Source of the DNA: Ardenticatenaceae bacterium
GTDB taxonomy: Bacteria; Chloroflexota; Anaerolineae; Promineifilales; Promineifilaceae
Reading direction: 5' to 3'
DNA: 52,891 bases
Assembly: GCA_030065875.1 (NCBI GenBank)
Contig: JASJCR010000035.1
Location: 1-52,891, forward strand
Position 1 is the first letter of the stretch. The number at the start of each line of letters is the position of its first letter. Positions 34,481 through 43,002 of the stretch are shown one piece after another. Under the pieces are notes generated by a model. It saw only the letters and a list, made by a program, of their open reading frames with translations, had not been told where the DNA came from and did not search any database. The position numbers and the translations under genes are program-made.

Positions 34481-34987
34481 GTTGTCCTCCTTTATTTAGT
34501 TGTCTCAAAAAAATGCAGATTATGTGGCAAATAGACGGCCGACCGTTCGTGGGGTCAACCAATTTTGGGGCCATCTGGCGACTAGACTAGCATACCGCCG
34601 AAATTCTAATTTGTTACGCTCGATTGATAGATGCCATCTCGATTGATTACATGGATAACAAGAGCCAAGAATTCATGTAGCACAGCCCAATGTAATTTGT
34701 TTGTAATAGTGTAGGAGAGTGATCAATCCTTTAACAAGTGATCTTTATCATGATGTTTAACCCCCATATGTAAGGAAAAAAGACAAGGGTGGTTTTATTG
34801 ATGGGCGAGGTAGTAAACTGGAAAAATATTCTCAAAATATGGCTCCATACGGTGATAAATTCCCCCTTTCTATCTCTTTTTTATGCTCTGGCCCTATATT
34901 CAAATCTGAATTAACGACCTTCATCCCACTATTACATCATTCACAACCTTAATCATCTGGAGCTTACCCGCTAAAAAAGGAGATATT
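34481..34987. other. divergent promoter region of LRR gene and sigma/CHAT cassette
   Basis: About 507 AT-rich bases with no credible gene. A direct repeat, CTCGATTGAT, occurs at 34618-34627 and 34637-34646. I could not identify a convincing ECF-type promoter pair, though one is expected upstream of 34988 if the sigma factor autoregulates. Confidence 0.45.
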
Positions 34988-35572
34988 TTGCCTTTTTCAG
35001 ATTCAACGTATGCGTCTGCTACAGACGCACAGCTGCTCCAAGGGTGTCTAAATGGAGATGAAGACGCCTGGGCCCGCGTTTTAGAAAAATACGAGCGCCT
35101 TGTGTTTTCCGTCGCCCTGAACACCGGTCTTTCCCATGATGATGCGGCCGATATTACCCAACTCACCTTCACCATCCTGCTGCAAAATCTGCCCAAGATT
35201 CGGGAAAGTGAGCGGCTCGGGGGGTGGCTGGCTACGGTAGCCAAGCGGCAGGCGTGGCGCAAAATAAAGCGCACCAGTCGGGAAGAGGCGCTGCCGGATG
35301 ATCAGGAACCCGGTGGCCGGGCGATCCTGGCCGATCACGGCATGATGGAAGAGCAGAAAAGACAGGAGCAAATGACCTGGCTGCTGGAAGGGCTTCACCA
35401 GCTTAATCAACGCTGCCAGAGCCTGCTGCAGGCGCTTTATCTCACCTATCCTGAAAAATCCTATGATGACGTGGCGGCCGAAATGGGCATGAAAGTGGGC
35501 AGCATCGGCCCCACCCGCATACGCTGTCTAAAAAAATTGCGTGAACATCTCCAGGAAAATATAGATTCGTAA
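34988..35572 (+). CDS. ECF-type RNA polymerase sigma factor
   Basis: The 194-residue protein has region 2 (residues ~15-80: DAQLLQGCLNGDEDAWARVL, then AADITQLTFTILLQNL) and region 4 (~130-188: LLQALYLTYPEKSYDDVAAEMG, then GSIGPTRIRCLKKLREHL). Region 3 is absent, as in ECF sigmas. The start is TTG, supported by AAAAAGGAGA nine bases upstream. It heads a co-directional cassette with an anti-sigma-like protein, a TPR-CHAT protease and a subtilase, so it probably drives their expression and is controlled by them. Confidence 0.88.
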   Translation: MPFSDSTYASATDAQLLQGCLNGDEDAWARVLEKYERLVFSVALNTGLSHDDAADITQLTFTILLQNLPKIRESERLGGWLATVAKRQAWRKIKRTSREEALPDDQEPGGRAILADHGMMEEQKRQEQMTWLLEGLHQLNQRCQSLLQALYLTYPEKSYDDVAAEMGMKVGSIGPTRIRCLKKLREHLQENIDS

Positions 35573-35659
35573 CTTTTTATGTATTTTTTGCCCTTCTACC
35601 CGGCACTATTAATTAACGGAAATTGCAAACTCACTTTTACCTAAGCAAGCAGGAACAAA

Positions 35660-36277
35660 ATGACAAACATCAATCCAATTGATTTCTCACAACTGATCGC
35701 CTGGCTCGAAGGAAAATTGCCTGAAGAAGAGGCCCAAGAAATCGCCCAACAAGTGGCAGCGGCCGATGAAGAAACACGCCAAGTCGTTGAATCACTGCGG
35801 CTCTTAATCCAGGATTCAACGGTTCAGCTCGAAAATCCCCCAGAAAAATTGCGGCCGCTGCTGATGCGCCGCTTCCGCGCATTTGCCAAAGATTGGCAGC
35901 AGCCTTCTGTGCTGCAGCGGCTTGTGGGGCTCCTGACCTTTGACAGCTGGCAGCACGCTGCGGCCGGGGTACGCTCAGCCGCCACGATCGAAGCTGATTC
36001 GCGGCAGATGGTCTTTTCGGTTGACGGGGTGGAAATCGCCCTCGACATTCTCAAACGTGATGCCACCTATGAGATCAACGGGCAGATTCTGGCTGACCCG
36101 GCGCTGCTCGATTCCAATCTCACCGTTGAACTGTGGGTGGGTGAACGCGAAATTGCCGAATCGGCCGTTGACGACCTGGGTGAATTCTCTTTTCCTGATC
36201 TTGCCCCTGGCCCGGTTGAGTTGTATTTGGCCGGTGACGAGATCGAAATCATGCTGCCTCCGTTTCAGCTAGGGTAA
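35660..36277 (+). CDS. putative zinc-less anti-sigma-like protein
   Basis: The 205-residue protein begins with LIAWLEGKLPEEEAQEIAQQ, followed by a charged helix. The spacing and pattern match the ZAS anti-sigma domain (xYLDGxLxxEExxxxxxH), but the zinc ligands H-x3-C-x2-C are replaced (VAAADEET). No membrane segment follows; instead there is a soluble beta-rich C-terminal half (residues ~115-205) that looks like an Ig or carboxypeptidase-regulatory fold. It starts 87 bases after the sigma gene and ends 4 bases before the CHAT gene. I propose a cytosolic anti-sigma or adaptor that could be a CHAT substrate; this is inference. Confidence 0.6.
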   Translation: MTNINPIDFSQLIAWLEGKLPEEEAQEIAQQVAAADEETRQVVESLRLLIQDSTVQLENPPEKLRPLLMRRFRAFAKDWQQPSVLQRLVGLLTFDSWQHAAAGVRSAATIEADSRQMVFSVDGVEIALDILKRDATYEINGQILADPALLDSNLTVELWVGEREIAESAVDDLGEFSFPDLAPGPVELYLAGDEIEIMLPPFQLG

Positions 36278-36281
36278 AACG

Positions 36282-39113
36282 ATGGCAAACGAGTTTTCAC
36301 CCGCCTGGATCCAAGAGCTTATATCCCAGGAACCTGAAGCGCAGCTGGCTGCGCTGGCGGCCGCCGATTTGCTCAATGATGATGGACTGCAAGCACTTTT
36401 TGAAACCGCTCAGGAGAGCGCCCGTCAAACCCCAGCGGAGGCGTTCGCCCTGGCTGAACTCGTCAGTGAAGCGGCACGACAGAGTGGCTCTTCAGCGGCC
36501 GTGGGGCCAACATCCGCCTATTTCCAGGCTCAGCTGCTAACCCAGCAGGGACAGTTTGACCGGGCGGCCGCTCAAATTGAAATCGCCCGCCAGGGGTTTG
36601 AGCAGCTGGGCATGCAGATTGAAGCGTGGCGCACCCAAATCGGCCTGATGAACATTTGGGGAGAGTCCGGCCGGCCGGATGATGCCCTGGCCGTAGGGGA
36701 TCGCCTGGCGGTTGATTTGGCCACGCACACAAATGCCTCAGACGCTGATTCGGTTAATTTAATGACCGCTCTCCTCGAACAAAATCGCGGCCGCTGTTTT
36801 GAATACCTGGGGCGCTATGACGACGCCCTGCTGAGCTATGACGCCGCTGAAGACCGCTACCGGACGCTCGGATTGGAAGTCGAAATCGGTCATATCGAGC
36901 TCAATCGCGGCCTGATTTACCTCGATATCGGCCGGGCGTTTGAAGCCAGAGTGCTGTTTGAGTCGGCCCTGGCTCGTTTTCAGGCGGCCGATCTTCCCCT
37001 GCTGCAGGCCCAGGCTCTGACCAATTTGGGAGATGCGGCCGGTGCCCTCGGGTCATTTGACGAAGCCCTGACCGTCTTAAACGAGGCTCGAGCGATCTTT
37101 CAAGCCCTTCAGATTGAAGCGGAAGAGCAGCTGTTGAATTTTGACCGGGGGAATATCTATTTAACGCTCAATCTGTATCCGGAAGCTGAAGGGGCGTTTC
37201 AGGAAGCGGCCGCCTTTTTCCGCGAACGGCAAATGATCCACTATTTGGCCCGCACCCAGTGGGGCCTGGCCATCGCCCACATCGCCCAGCATCAAAATGA
37301 AGCGGCCGAATCCGCTCTGGAAGAGGCAGCCGCCCTTTTTTCGGCGTCAGGTCATAAGCCACTGCAGGCGGCGGTTGCCCTCGAACGGGCGGCCCTGTTG
37401 GCCAACGCTGGGGAACGGGGTCAGGCGCTGCAAAACGCCCAGCAGGCGCTCGATTTATTAAACGGCGTGATCGCCCCGGTTCAGCGTGCGTTTGTTCATT
37501 TGCGTCTGGCCGACCTAATCTTGCCGGACGTGACGGCCGCCGCGCGTCATTTGCAGCAGGCGGCAGAAGCGGCCGATGAGCTGTCGCTTCCCCAACTGAC
37601 GTTCCGCATTCAGCAGCGTCTTGGCCATCTCCGGCTCCTAGAGCAGCGATTTGATGACGCGCTGCCGCTCCTCCAGGACGCGGTGACCCAGATCGAACAG
37701 CTGCGCAGCACCCTGCCGCGTGAATCGCTTCGTCTCTCCTTTTTACAAGACAAAACGGCCGCTTATGAGGATTTAATCCAGCTTTATCTTTCTCTGGGTA
37801 CTCAGGAAGGGATCGATCAGGCATTTGCCGTCACCGAACAGGCCAAATCCCGCTCCCTCGTCGACCTGCTTCAGGGATTGGTAACGGTAAACCCGAGCAG
37901 TGACTCAGAGCGGCTGCAAAGTCTGCAGGCGCGGCTCAACGCCCTCTACAACACCATGTTCGCCGATGATTCCGGTCCGGATGAAACGCTGCGCGGGGTG
38001 CGTATTGATATGATTCGACAACAGGCGGATGAAATCGAGCGAGAAATTCGCCGCCTCGAGCTCGACGCCCAGTTAACGGCCCCGACCGCCCCAACTCCTT
38101 TAGCCGCCCCTCTCTCTCCCGAACAGCAAAGCACCCCGCTGATTGTCTACCACATCGTGCGGGATGAAGTGCTGGCCTTTGTGCAAATCGACGGCCGGCG
38201 AGAAGTTTTTCGCCAGCTTATGGCGGTTGATCCGTTGATGCGATTGCTGGAACGGCTTACCCAGCAGTGGAGCCGCTTTAATGCCGGTGATGGGTTTGTG
38301 GAGAGGCATCTGTGGCAGCTCGAACGGTCAACCCAACGCCTGCTGCTTAAATTGTATAAAGGTTTAATTGAACCGCTCATCGCGTATTTGCCGGATGGCG
38401 GTCAGCTGGCCATTATTCCCTTTGGTGCCCTTCACCATCTTCCTTTTCACGCCCTGTTTGACGGTGAAAAATATCTGCTCGACCGATTTGAAATCGCTTA
38501 TGCCCCCAGCGTTTCGATTTTAGAGCTGTGTCAACAACGGCCGCTTCGTCATCATCGGCCACCGCTAATTATGGGGGTCACCGCCGGGGCCATTCCCCAC
38601 GTAGCCGATGAAGTGCTGGCTCTGAATGAGCTGCTGGCCGACAGTCAACTTTATCTAGATGAAGAAGCCACCAGCGATGTTTTAATTCAGGAAGCGGCTG
38701 CCGCCGGCATGATACACCTGGCCTGTCACGGGCTGTTTCGCACCGATAACCCGATGTTTTCGTCGCTTCGCCTGCACGACCGCTGGGTGTCGGCTTCAGA
38801 ATTGATGCGTTTAGATTTGACCGGAGCCTTGATAACCCTCAGCGCCTGCGAATCCGGCCGTCATCGGGTATATGCCGGTGATGAGCTTGTCGGTCTTTCG
38901 CGGGCCGCTCTAGGTGCCGGGGCATCGGCCGTCGTCGTGAGCAAGTGGCTGGCTCACGATGCCGCTACGGCTGACTTAATGACCCACTTTTATCGCTTTT
39001 TGCAGCAGGGAACGGCTTGTGCAACCGCCTTAAGAGAAGCTCAACTGATCACAAAAAATCGTTACTCTCACCCTTTTTACTGGGCTCCTTTTGTCTTAAT
39101 GGGCCATTTTTAA
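36282..39113 (+). CDS. TPR-CHAT protein, caspase-like protease with TPR sensor
   Basis: The 943-residue protein has TPR-type repeats over residues ~75-490 (for example LGRYDDALLSYDAAEDRYR and LNLYPEAEGAFQEAAAFF), a linker of coiled-coil character (~560-610), then a CHAT domain (~640-943). The caspase-type dyad is intact: His816 in HLACHGLFRTDNP and Cys856 in TLSACESG. CHAT proteases are used in programmed or signal-dependent cleavage, including the TPR-CHAT partner of type III-E CRISPR effectors. The gene follows the anti-sigma-like gene by four bases, so they are co-transcribed. No signal peptide; cytosolic. Its activating ligand is unknown. Confidence 0.9.
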   Translation: MANEFSPAWIQELISQEPEAQLAALAAADLLNDDGLQALFETAQESARQTPAEAFALAELVSEAARQSGSSAAVGPTSAYFQAQLLTQQGQFDRAAAQIEIARQGFEQLGMQIEAWRTQIGLMNIWGESGRPDDALAVGDRLAVDLATHTNASDADSVNLMTALLEQNRGRCFEYLGRYDDALLSYDAAEDRYRTLGLEVEIGHIELNRGLIYLDIGRAFEARVLFESALARFQAADLPLLQAQALTNLGDAAGALGSFDEALTVLNEARAIFQALQIEAEEQLLNFDRGNIYLTLNLYPEAEGAFQEAAAFFRERQMIHYLARTQWGLAIAHIAQHQNEAAESALEEAAALFSASGHKPLQAAVALERAALLANAGERGQALQNAQQALDLLNGVIAPVQRAFVHLRLADLILPDVTAAARHLQQAAEAADELSLPQLTFRIQQRLGHLRLLEQRFDDALPLLQDAVTQIEQLRSTLPRESLRLSFLQDKTAAYEDLIQLYLSLGTQEGIDQAFAVTEQAKSRSLVDLLQGLVTVNPSSDSERLQSLQARLNALYNTMFADDSGPDETLRGVRIDMIRQQADEIEREIRRLELDAQLTAPTAPTPLAAPLSPEQQSTPLIVYHIVRDEVLAFVQIDGRREVFRQLMAVDPLMRLLERLTQQWSRFNAGDGFVERHLWQLERSTQRLLLKLYKGLIEPLIAYLPDGGQLAIIPFGALHHLPFHALFDGEKYLLDRFEIAYAPSVSILELCQQRPLRHHRPPLIMGVTAGAIPHVADEVLALNELLADSQLYLDEEATSDVLIQEAAAAGMIHLACHGLFRTDNPMFSSLRLHDRWVSASELMRLDLTGALITLSACESGRHRVYAGDELVGLSRAALGAGASAVVVSKWLAHDAATADLMTHFYRFLQQGTACATALREAQLITKNRYSHPFYWAPFVLMGHF

Positions 39114-39260
39114 AATTGACCGTTACTTTTTTTTCGCTGATGCGACATATAAAGCAGTGCTGAAAGCACGGAAGCGTAAAAAACATAAAAATGCTCTGGG
39201 GTTTTATTCATTTAAAACCACCCAATCAGCAAAAGGTCCCGGGCGAGAAGGAGAAAAATT

Positions 39261-40577
39261 GTGAAGAGAGAAAAATTGATTTCCATGCTTTGGTTGTTAA
39301 TCGCCACGCTTTTTGTAGCCGCTGGCCAACCGGTCTTTGCCGATGACGATGATGACGACGACGACGATGATGATGATGTGACTATTGCCTTCGTCGATGG
39401 TCAGCTCATCTATCAAATCGATCCGCTGTCCGGTGCTACCGCGGCCGCCATCAACGCCGATTACGGGCTGATTCCGCTGTCTACGGTCAGCCTGCCGTCT
39501 CAAATTTATCTCGTTTCCACACCGGCTGGAAACCCAACGCTCGACGTTCTGGAAGATGTTCAGGATGATCCTCGGGTTCTCTATGCGGAGCTAAATTTAA
39601 TCGGTCAATCGCCGGAAGCGGTCCGGCGTGGTGTTTGGGCGTGGGGTGGGCAGTCAACGACCCCGCTGGGCGAGCAATATGCTTTAACCTCCCTGAATTT
39701 AGGGCAAACGCACGTCACCCATCAGGGAAGCGGCGTTACAGTGGCGATTCTTGATACCGGTGTTCAGCTCGATCATTCGGCGCTAGCTCCCCACCTGCTT
39801 CCGGGGGTTGACTTTGTCGACCCAGGCACGCCACCAAATGACGAGTTTACACCGGTCTCCGCCGAGACGGGCGGTGCCTCAGCCGGGGGGCACGGCACCC
39901 ATGTGGCCGGCCTCGTCAACCTCATTGCCCCACAGGCAAATTTGCTCCCCCTGCGCGTTCTTGACGCCACCGGCCGCGGAAATGTATTCACCATCGCCGA
40001 GGCGATCAAATACGCGGCCGATCAAAAGGTCGACGTCATCAACTTGAGTTTGGGATTGAGCGTCGAATCAGAAGTTTTGGAAGATGCCATTGTCTATGCC
40101 TCCGAACGTGGGGCGCTGGTGGTTGCTGCAGCCGGCAATAACGGCCTTGAAGACGTGCAGTTCCCGGCCGCCGGCCGGTGTGTTCTGAGCGTGACGGCCG
40201 TCGACAGTGCCGGCCTCAAGTCAAATTTTGCCAATTTTGGCGAGTGGGTTGACGTATCCGCTCCCGGCGTGGCCCTCTACAGCACTTTTCCCCAGGACGG
40301 GTACGCCTATTGGGATGGCACGTCGATGTCCGCACCTCTGGTAGCCGGTCAGGCCGCCCTGCTGCGCGGGGCAGACAGCACCTTGACCGCTTATGAGATG
40401 GCTCGCCTCATCACCCACACTGCACAATCTGTGGATTTGCAAAACCCGGAGTTTGAAGAAATGCTGGGGCAGGGACAGCCGGATATCACCAGCAGCCTGA
40501 GCTGGCTAAGCGGTGGGCAAACGCTGCCAACATCGGCTTATGAAGCGATGTCTCCCAGCTGTTCAAGCCCGCAATAG
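39261..40577 (+). CDS. exported subtilisin-like serine protease with poly-Asp N-terminus
   Basis: The 438-residue S8 protease starts with GTG after AAGGAG. A signal peptide (residues 1-~27, ending VFA) is followed at once by 12 consecutive Asp residues. A propeptide-like region comes next (~45-125; QIYLVSTPAGNPT..., LYAELNLIGQS). The catalytic domain has D165 (VAILDTG), H211 (GGHGTHVAG) and S355 (GTSMSAPLVAG), all intact. It lies 147 bases after the TPR-CHAT gene in the same direction and may be an output of the sigma-factor circuit. The acidic tract could bind Ca2+ or keep the zymogen soluble. No sorting motif is seen at the C-terminus. Confidence 0.9.
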   Translation: MKREKLISMLWLLIATLFVAAGQPVFADDDDDDDDDDDDVTIAFVDGQLIYQIDPLSGATAAAINADYGLIPLSTVSLPSQIYLVSTPAGNPTLDVLEDVQDDPRVLYAELNLIGQSPEAVRRGVWAWGGQSTTPLGEQYALTSLNLGQTHVTHQGSGVTVAILDTGVQLDHSALAPHLLPGVDFVDPGTPPNDEFTPVSAETGGASAGGHGTHVAGLVNLIAPQANLLPLRVLDATGRGNVFTIAEAIKYAADQKVDVINLSLGLSVESEVLEDAIVYASERGALVVAAAGNNGLEDVQFPAAGRCVLSVTAVDSAGLKSNFANFGEWVDVSAPGVALYSTFPQDGYAYWDGTSMSAPLVAGQAALLRGADSTLTAYEMARLITHTAQSVDLQNPEFEEMLGQGQPDITSSLSWLSGGQTLPTSAYEAMSPSCSSPQ

Positions 40578-40617
40578 CGGACAGGTCGCTTGATCAATGA
40601 GAAAATGCGCTATTTAG

Positions 40618-40733
40618 TCCAACAAATTCCCCCTCCCGAATCGGGAGGGGGTTAGGGGGTGGGTCTTTTAGCAGTCAACATACCCCTCCCCCCAGCCCCT
40701 CCCCGGCGCGGGGAGGGGAGCTTGTTGGACTGT
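40618..40733. repeat. G/C-tract palindromic element with AGTCCAACAA ends
   Basis: AGTCCAACAA at the left and TTGTTGGACT at the right are perfect inverted ends. Inside are two hairpins, CCCCCTCCCGAATCGGGAGG and CCCCTCCCCGGCGCGGGGAG. Such CCCTCCC...GGGAGGG elements are common dispersed repeats in many bacterial genomes. Confidence 0.7.
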
Positions 40734-40810
40734 ATAAGAGCAGAATATTAACCTGGCCACCCTTGAACCGACGCGGAAAGCAGGCCGAAATACCCCCAAG
40801 GAATAAGAAA

Positions 40811-40846
40811 CACTAATCACGCTGAGGGTCTTCAGCGCGATTGGTG
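40811..40846 (-). terminator. hairpin after the five-repeat secreted protein gene
   Basis: CACTAATCACGCTGA pairs with TCAGCGCGATTGGTG (13 of 15) around a six-base loop. Read on the minus strand the stem is followed by TTTCTTATTC, which fits an intrinsic terminator 34 bases after the stop codon at 40880. Confidence 0.55.
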
Positions 40847-40879
40847 CTCCCAACAATAGATCTATTTATTTAATTTCGC

Positions 40880-42778
40880 TCAGGGAGCGACAAGTTGAAA
40901 TTGGTAACTTCCGGTAGCATCTACATTTATCCGGCCGACCGTCAACGTATATGTTCCCCCGGCTGACAGCTCCAGATCGTTGATGTCGCCACACGCCAAA
41001 CACTCTTGAAAAACGATGCCCCCAACCGCGTCTTTTAACGTCCAGCGCAGCCCCCCAGTGCCGTTGATCTGCTGCATGTCAAAGGTGACAATTTGCCCCG
41101 CAGTGGCGCTAAAAGTGTACTCATCTTCAGCACCCGGACTCTCGATGTGCCCAGCTCCAACACCTGGATTGTCGATGGAAACCACATCCCCAATGGCGAT
41201 GGCAAACTGATCCGGGGGCGGGACCGACCACAGCTGAAATTGGTAGGTGCCAACCGCACTGCTGGTTTGGGTCCCCACAGTCAGGGTATAGACGCCGCCT
41301 TCCGTCAGCGTCAGGCGGCCGGGGTCGCCGCAGGCGATACAATCTCGAAACAGGGTCGTCCCTTGAGGATCTTCAAGCTTCCAGTGAATCGCCAAACCCG
41401 CGGAAAGCGCCTGTAAATCGACAAATATTCTCTCACCGGCCGCGGCCGGAAATGTGTATATATCCAGCACACCGGGGCTCTCGATACGCCCGGCTCCCAC
41501 GGCCGGAGTATTTTCGGCCACGACATCATCGATCATAATCTCAAATTGTTCGCTGGTTACAACCGGGGTCGTCTGAAATTGGTAGGTGCCAACCGCATCG
41601 ACACTTTCACTGCCCACCGTCAGCGTATACTCGCCACCGGCCGTCAGGTCGATGGCTCCCGGATCGCCGCACGCCAGACATTTGTCAAAGAGGGTCGTCC
41701 CAAGCGCATCCTCAAGCGACCATGAAAGGGCCCCGGTCCCGGTGATAATTTGCATATCAAAGAACACCGTCTCTCCGGCCGCAGCATCAAAGGTGTAAAT
41801 ATCGACGGCCCCGGCCGTTTCGATTTGCCCCGCCCCAGGGCCCGGATCATTTAGAGAAACCACATCACCAATCTCAATGGCGAATTGATCCGGACCGCTG
41901 GCGTCGACAATTTGAATTTGATAGGTGCCATACGCCCCCACCGCAGTCTGTCCAACGGTCAGCGTATAGACGCCGTTCGTGGTGATATCAAACGGGCCTT
42001 TGTCTCCACAAGCAAGACAATCGTCAAACAGGATATTTGCCAGCGAATCTTGGAGTGACCATTTGATTGATTGGGTGTTGGTAATCCCTTGCACATCAAA
42101 AAAGATGGCATCCCCCGCCGAGGCTGCAAAGGCATAGACGTCGGCCGCAACCGGGCTTTCAATGCGACCTGATCCCGATCCCGGGTGAATGTCAGATATG
42201 ATTTCCCCTAACTGCACGTTAAATATCTGCGGCTCCGGCACGTCCCACAGCTGGAACTGATAGGCGCCTGCCCCACCACTCAGGGTCAACGTATAGCTCC
42301 CATTGTGGGTGAGCGTTTGGATCACGGGGTTGCACGCCAGGCAGGTATCAAACACCGTTGTGCCATCTGGTTCGTTTAGCAGCCAGTTGAGCTGATTGTG
42401 ATCCACTTCCTGCACGTCAAAGAAGAGGGTTTGCCCGGCGGCCCCCTCAAAATGGTAAATTTTACATGGATCATCGAGGGAAATTTCATCGCTTATCACT
42501 TCCCCGACAGTGATTTCGATGGGTGTTGAGGAGGAGGCCATCTGATCGCGATCGGCTTGTGACCCGTCGGAACGGGTAATGACCGGTAAATAAACGGTAA
42601 AATCGCTTTCCACGGGCTGGCCGCAAGATTGCTGTACGTCATGAACCATGTATTGCCGGGCCGCTGTGAATGCCTGCTCTTGCTCAGCGCTGCCGCCGCT
42701 TGTAACCACCATAGGAGCAAACGATAGGATAAGCAGGAAAAAAGGAGTAAATACGGTCGTGATGGGATGGGAATTCAT
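40880..42778 (-). CDS. secreted protein of five PPC-like repeats with CxAC motifs
   Basis: The 632-residue protein has a signal peptide (residues 1-~28) and carries VYLPVITR early, near residue 62. After it come five similar units of about 108 residues. Each has a GDVVS/GEIIS start, a Y-x-F-x-A-x-A-G-x-x-[VI]-[FV]-F-D-[ML]-Q strand pair, a C-L/I-A-C-[GN] motif and an ending Y-T-L-T-V-G-x(n)-G-x-Y-Q-F-Q. The units resemble the bacterial pre-peptidase C-terminal (PPC) fold, but the repeated Cys pair is not typical. No catalytic domain is present, so it is likely a structural or adhesive surface protein. Confidence 0.75.
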   Translation of the reverse strand: MNSHPITTVFTPFFLLILSFAPMVVTSGGSAEQEQAFTAARQYMVHDVQQSCGQPVESDFTVYLPVITRSDGSQADRDQMASSSTPIEITVGEVISDEISLDDPCKIYHFEGAAGQTLFFDVQEVDHNQLNWLLNEPDGTTVFDTCLACNPVIQTLTHNGSYTLTLSGGAGAYQFQLWDVPEPQIFNVQLGEIISDIHPGSGSGRIESPVAADVYAFAASAGDAIFFDVQGITNTQSIKWSLQDSLANILFDDCLACGDKGPFDITTNGVYTLTVGQTAVGAYGTYQIQIVDASGPDQFAIEIGDVVSLNDPGPGAGQIETAGAVDIYTFDAAAGETVFFDMQIITGTGALSWSLEDALGTTLFDKCLACGDPGAIDLTAGGEYTLTVGSESVDAVGTYQFQTTPVVTSEQFEIMIDDVVAENTPAVGAGRIESPGVLDIYTFPAAAGERIFVDLQALSAGLAIHWKLEDPQGTTLFRDCIACGDPGRLTLTEGGVYTLTVGTQTSSAVGTYQFQLWSVPPPDQFAIAIGDVVSIDNPGVGAGHIESPGAEDEYTFSATAGQIVTFDMQQINGTGGLRWTLKDAVGGIVFQECLACGDINDLELSAGGTYTLTVGRINVDATGSYQFQLVAP

Positions 42779-42915
42779 GTGGTTCTCTTGAGGATTTTTG
42801 AGTTGCCGGCCGCAGCGGCTGGGAAAAATTGAAGGTGGGCGATCCTGCGAGTCCCGCCGGCCGCCCTTTCATGTCCACAGGATAAGGCAGATCACATGGT
42901 TGGCGCATCGGGATG

Positions 42916-42947
42916 GGCTCCCTATATTGGGTGAGAAGGCTCCCTAT
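42916..42947. promoter_or_regulatory. direct repeat GGCTCCCTAT, 22-bp spacing
   Basis: GGCTCCCTAT occurs at 42916-42925 and 42938-42947, spaced exactly two helical turns, about 140 bases upstream of the five-repeat secreted protein gene. It could be a regulator site; no partner regulator can be named. Confidence 0.35.
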
Positions 42948-43002
42948 TTTTGTTCTAGGGATCGGGGAAGATTAGCCTACATTCAATTCAGGTCATTGTG
43001 AC

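Noticed and set aside
34988..40577. TPR-CHAT protein as part of a type III-E (gRAMP/Cas7-11) CRISPR system
   Set aside because: No Cas7-11, Cas1/Cas2 or repeat-spacer array is present in the window; only the sigma/CHAT logic is similar.
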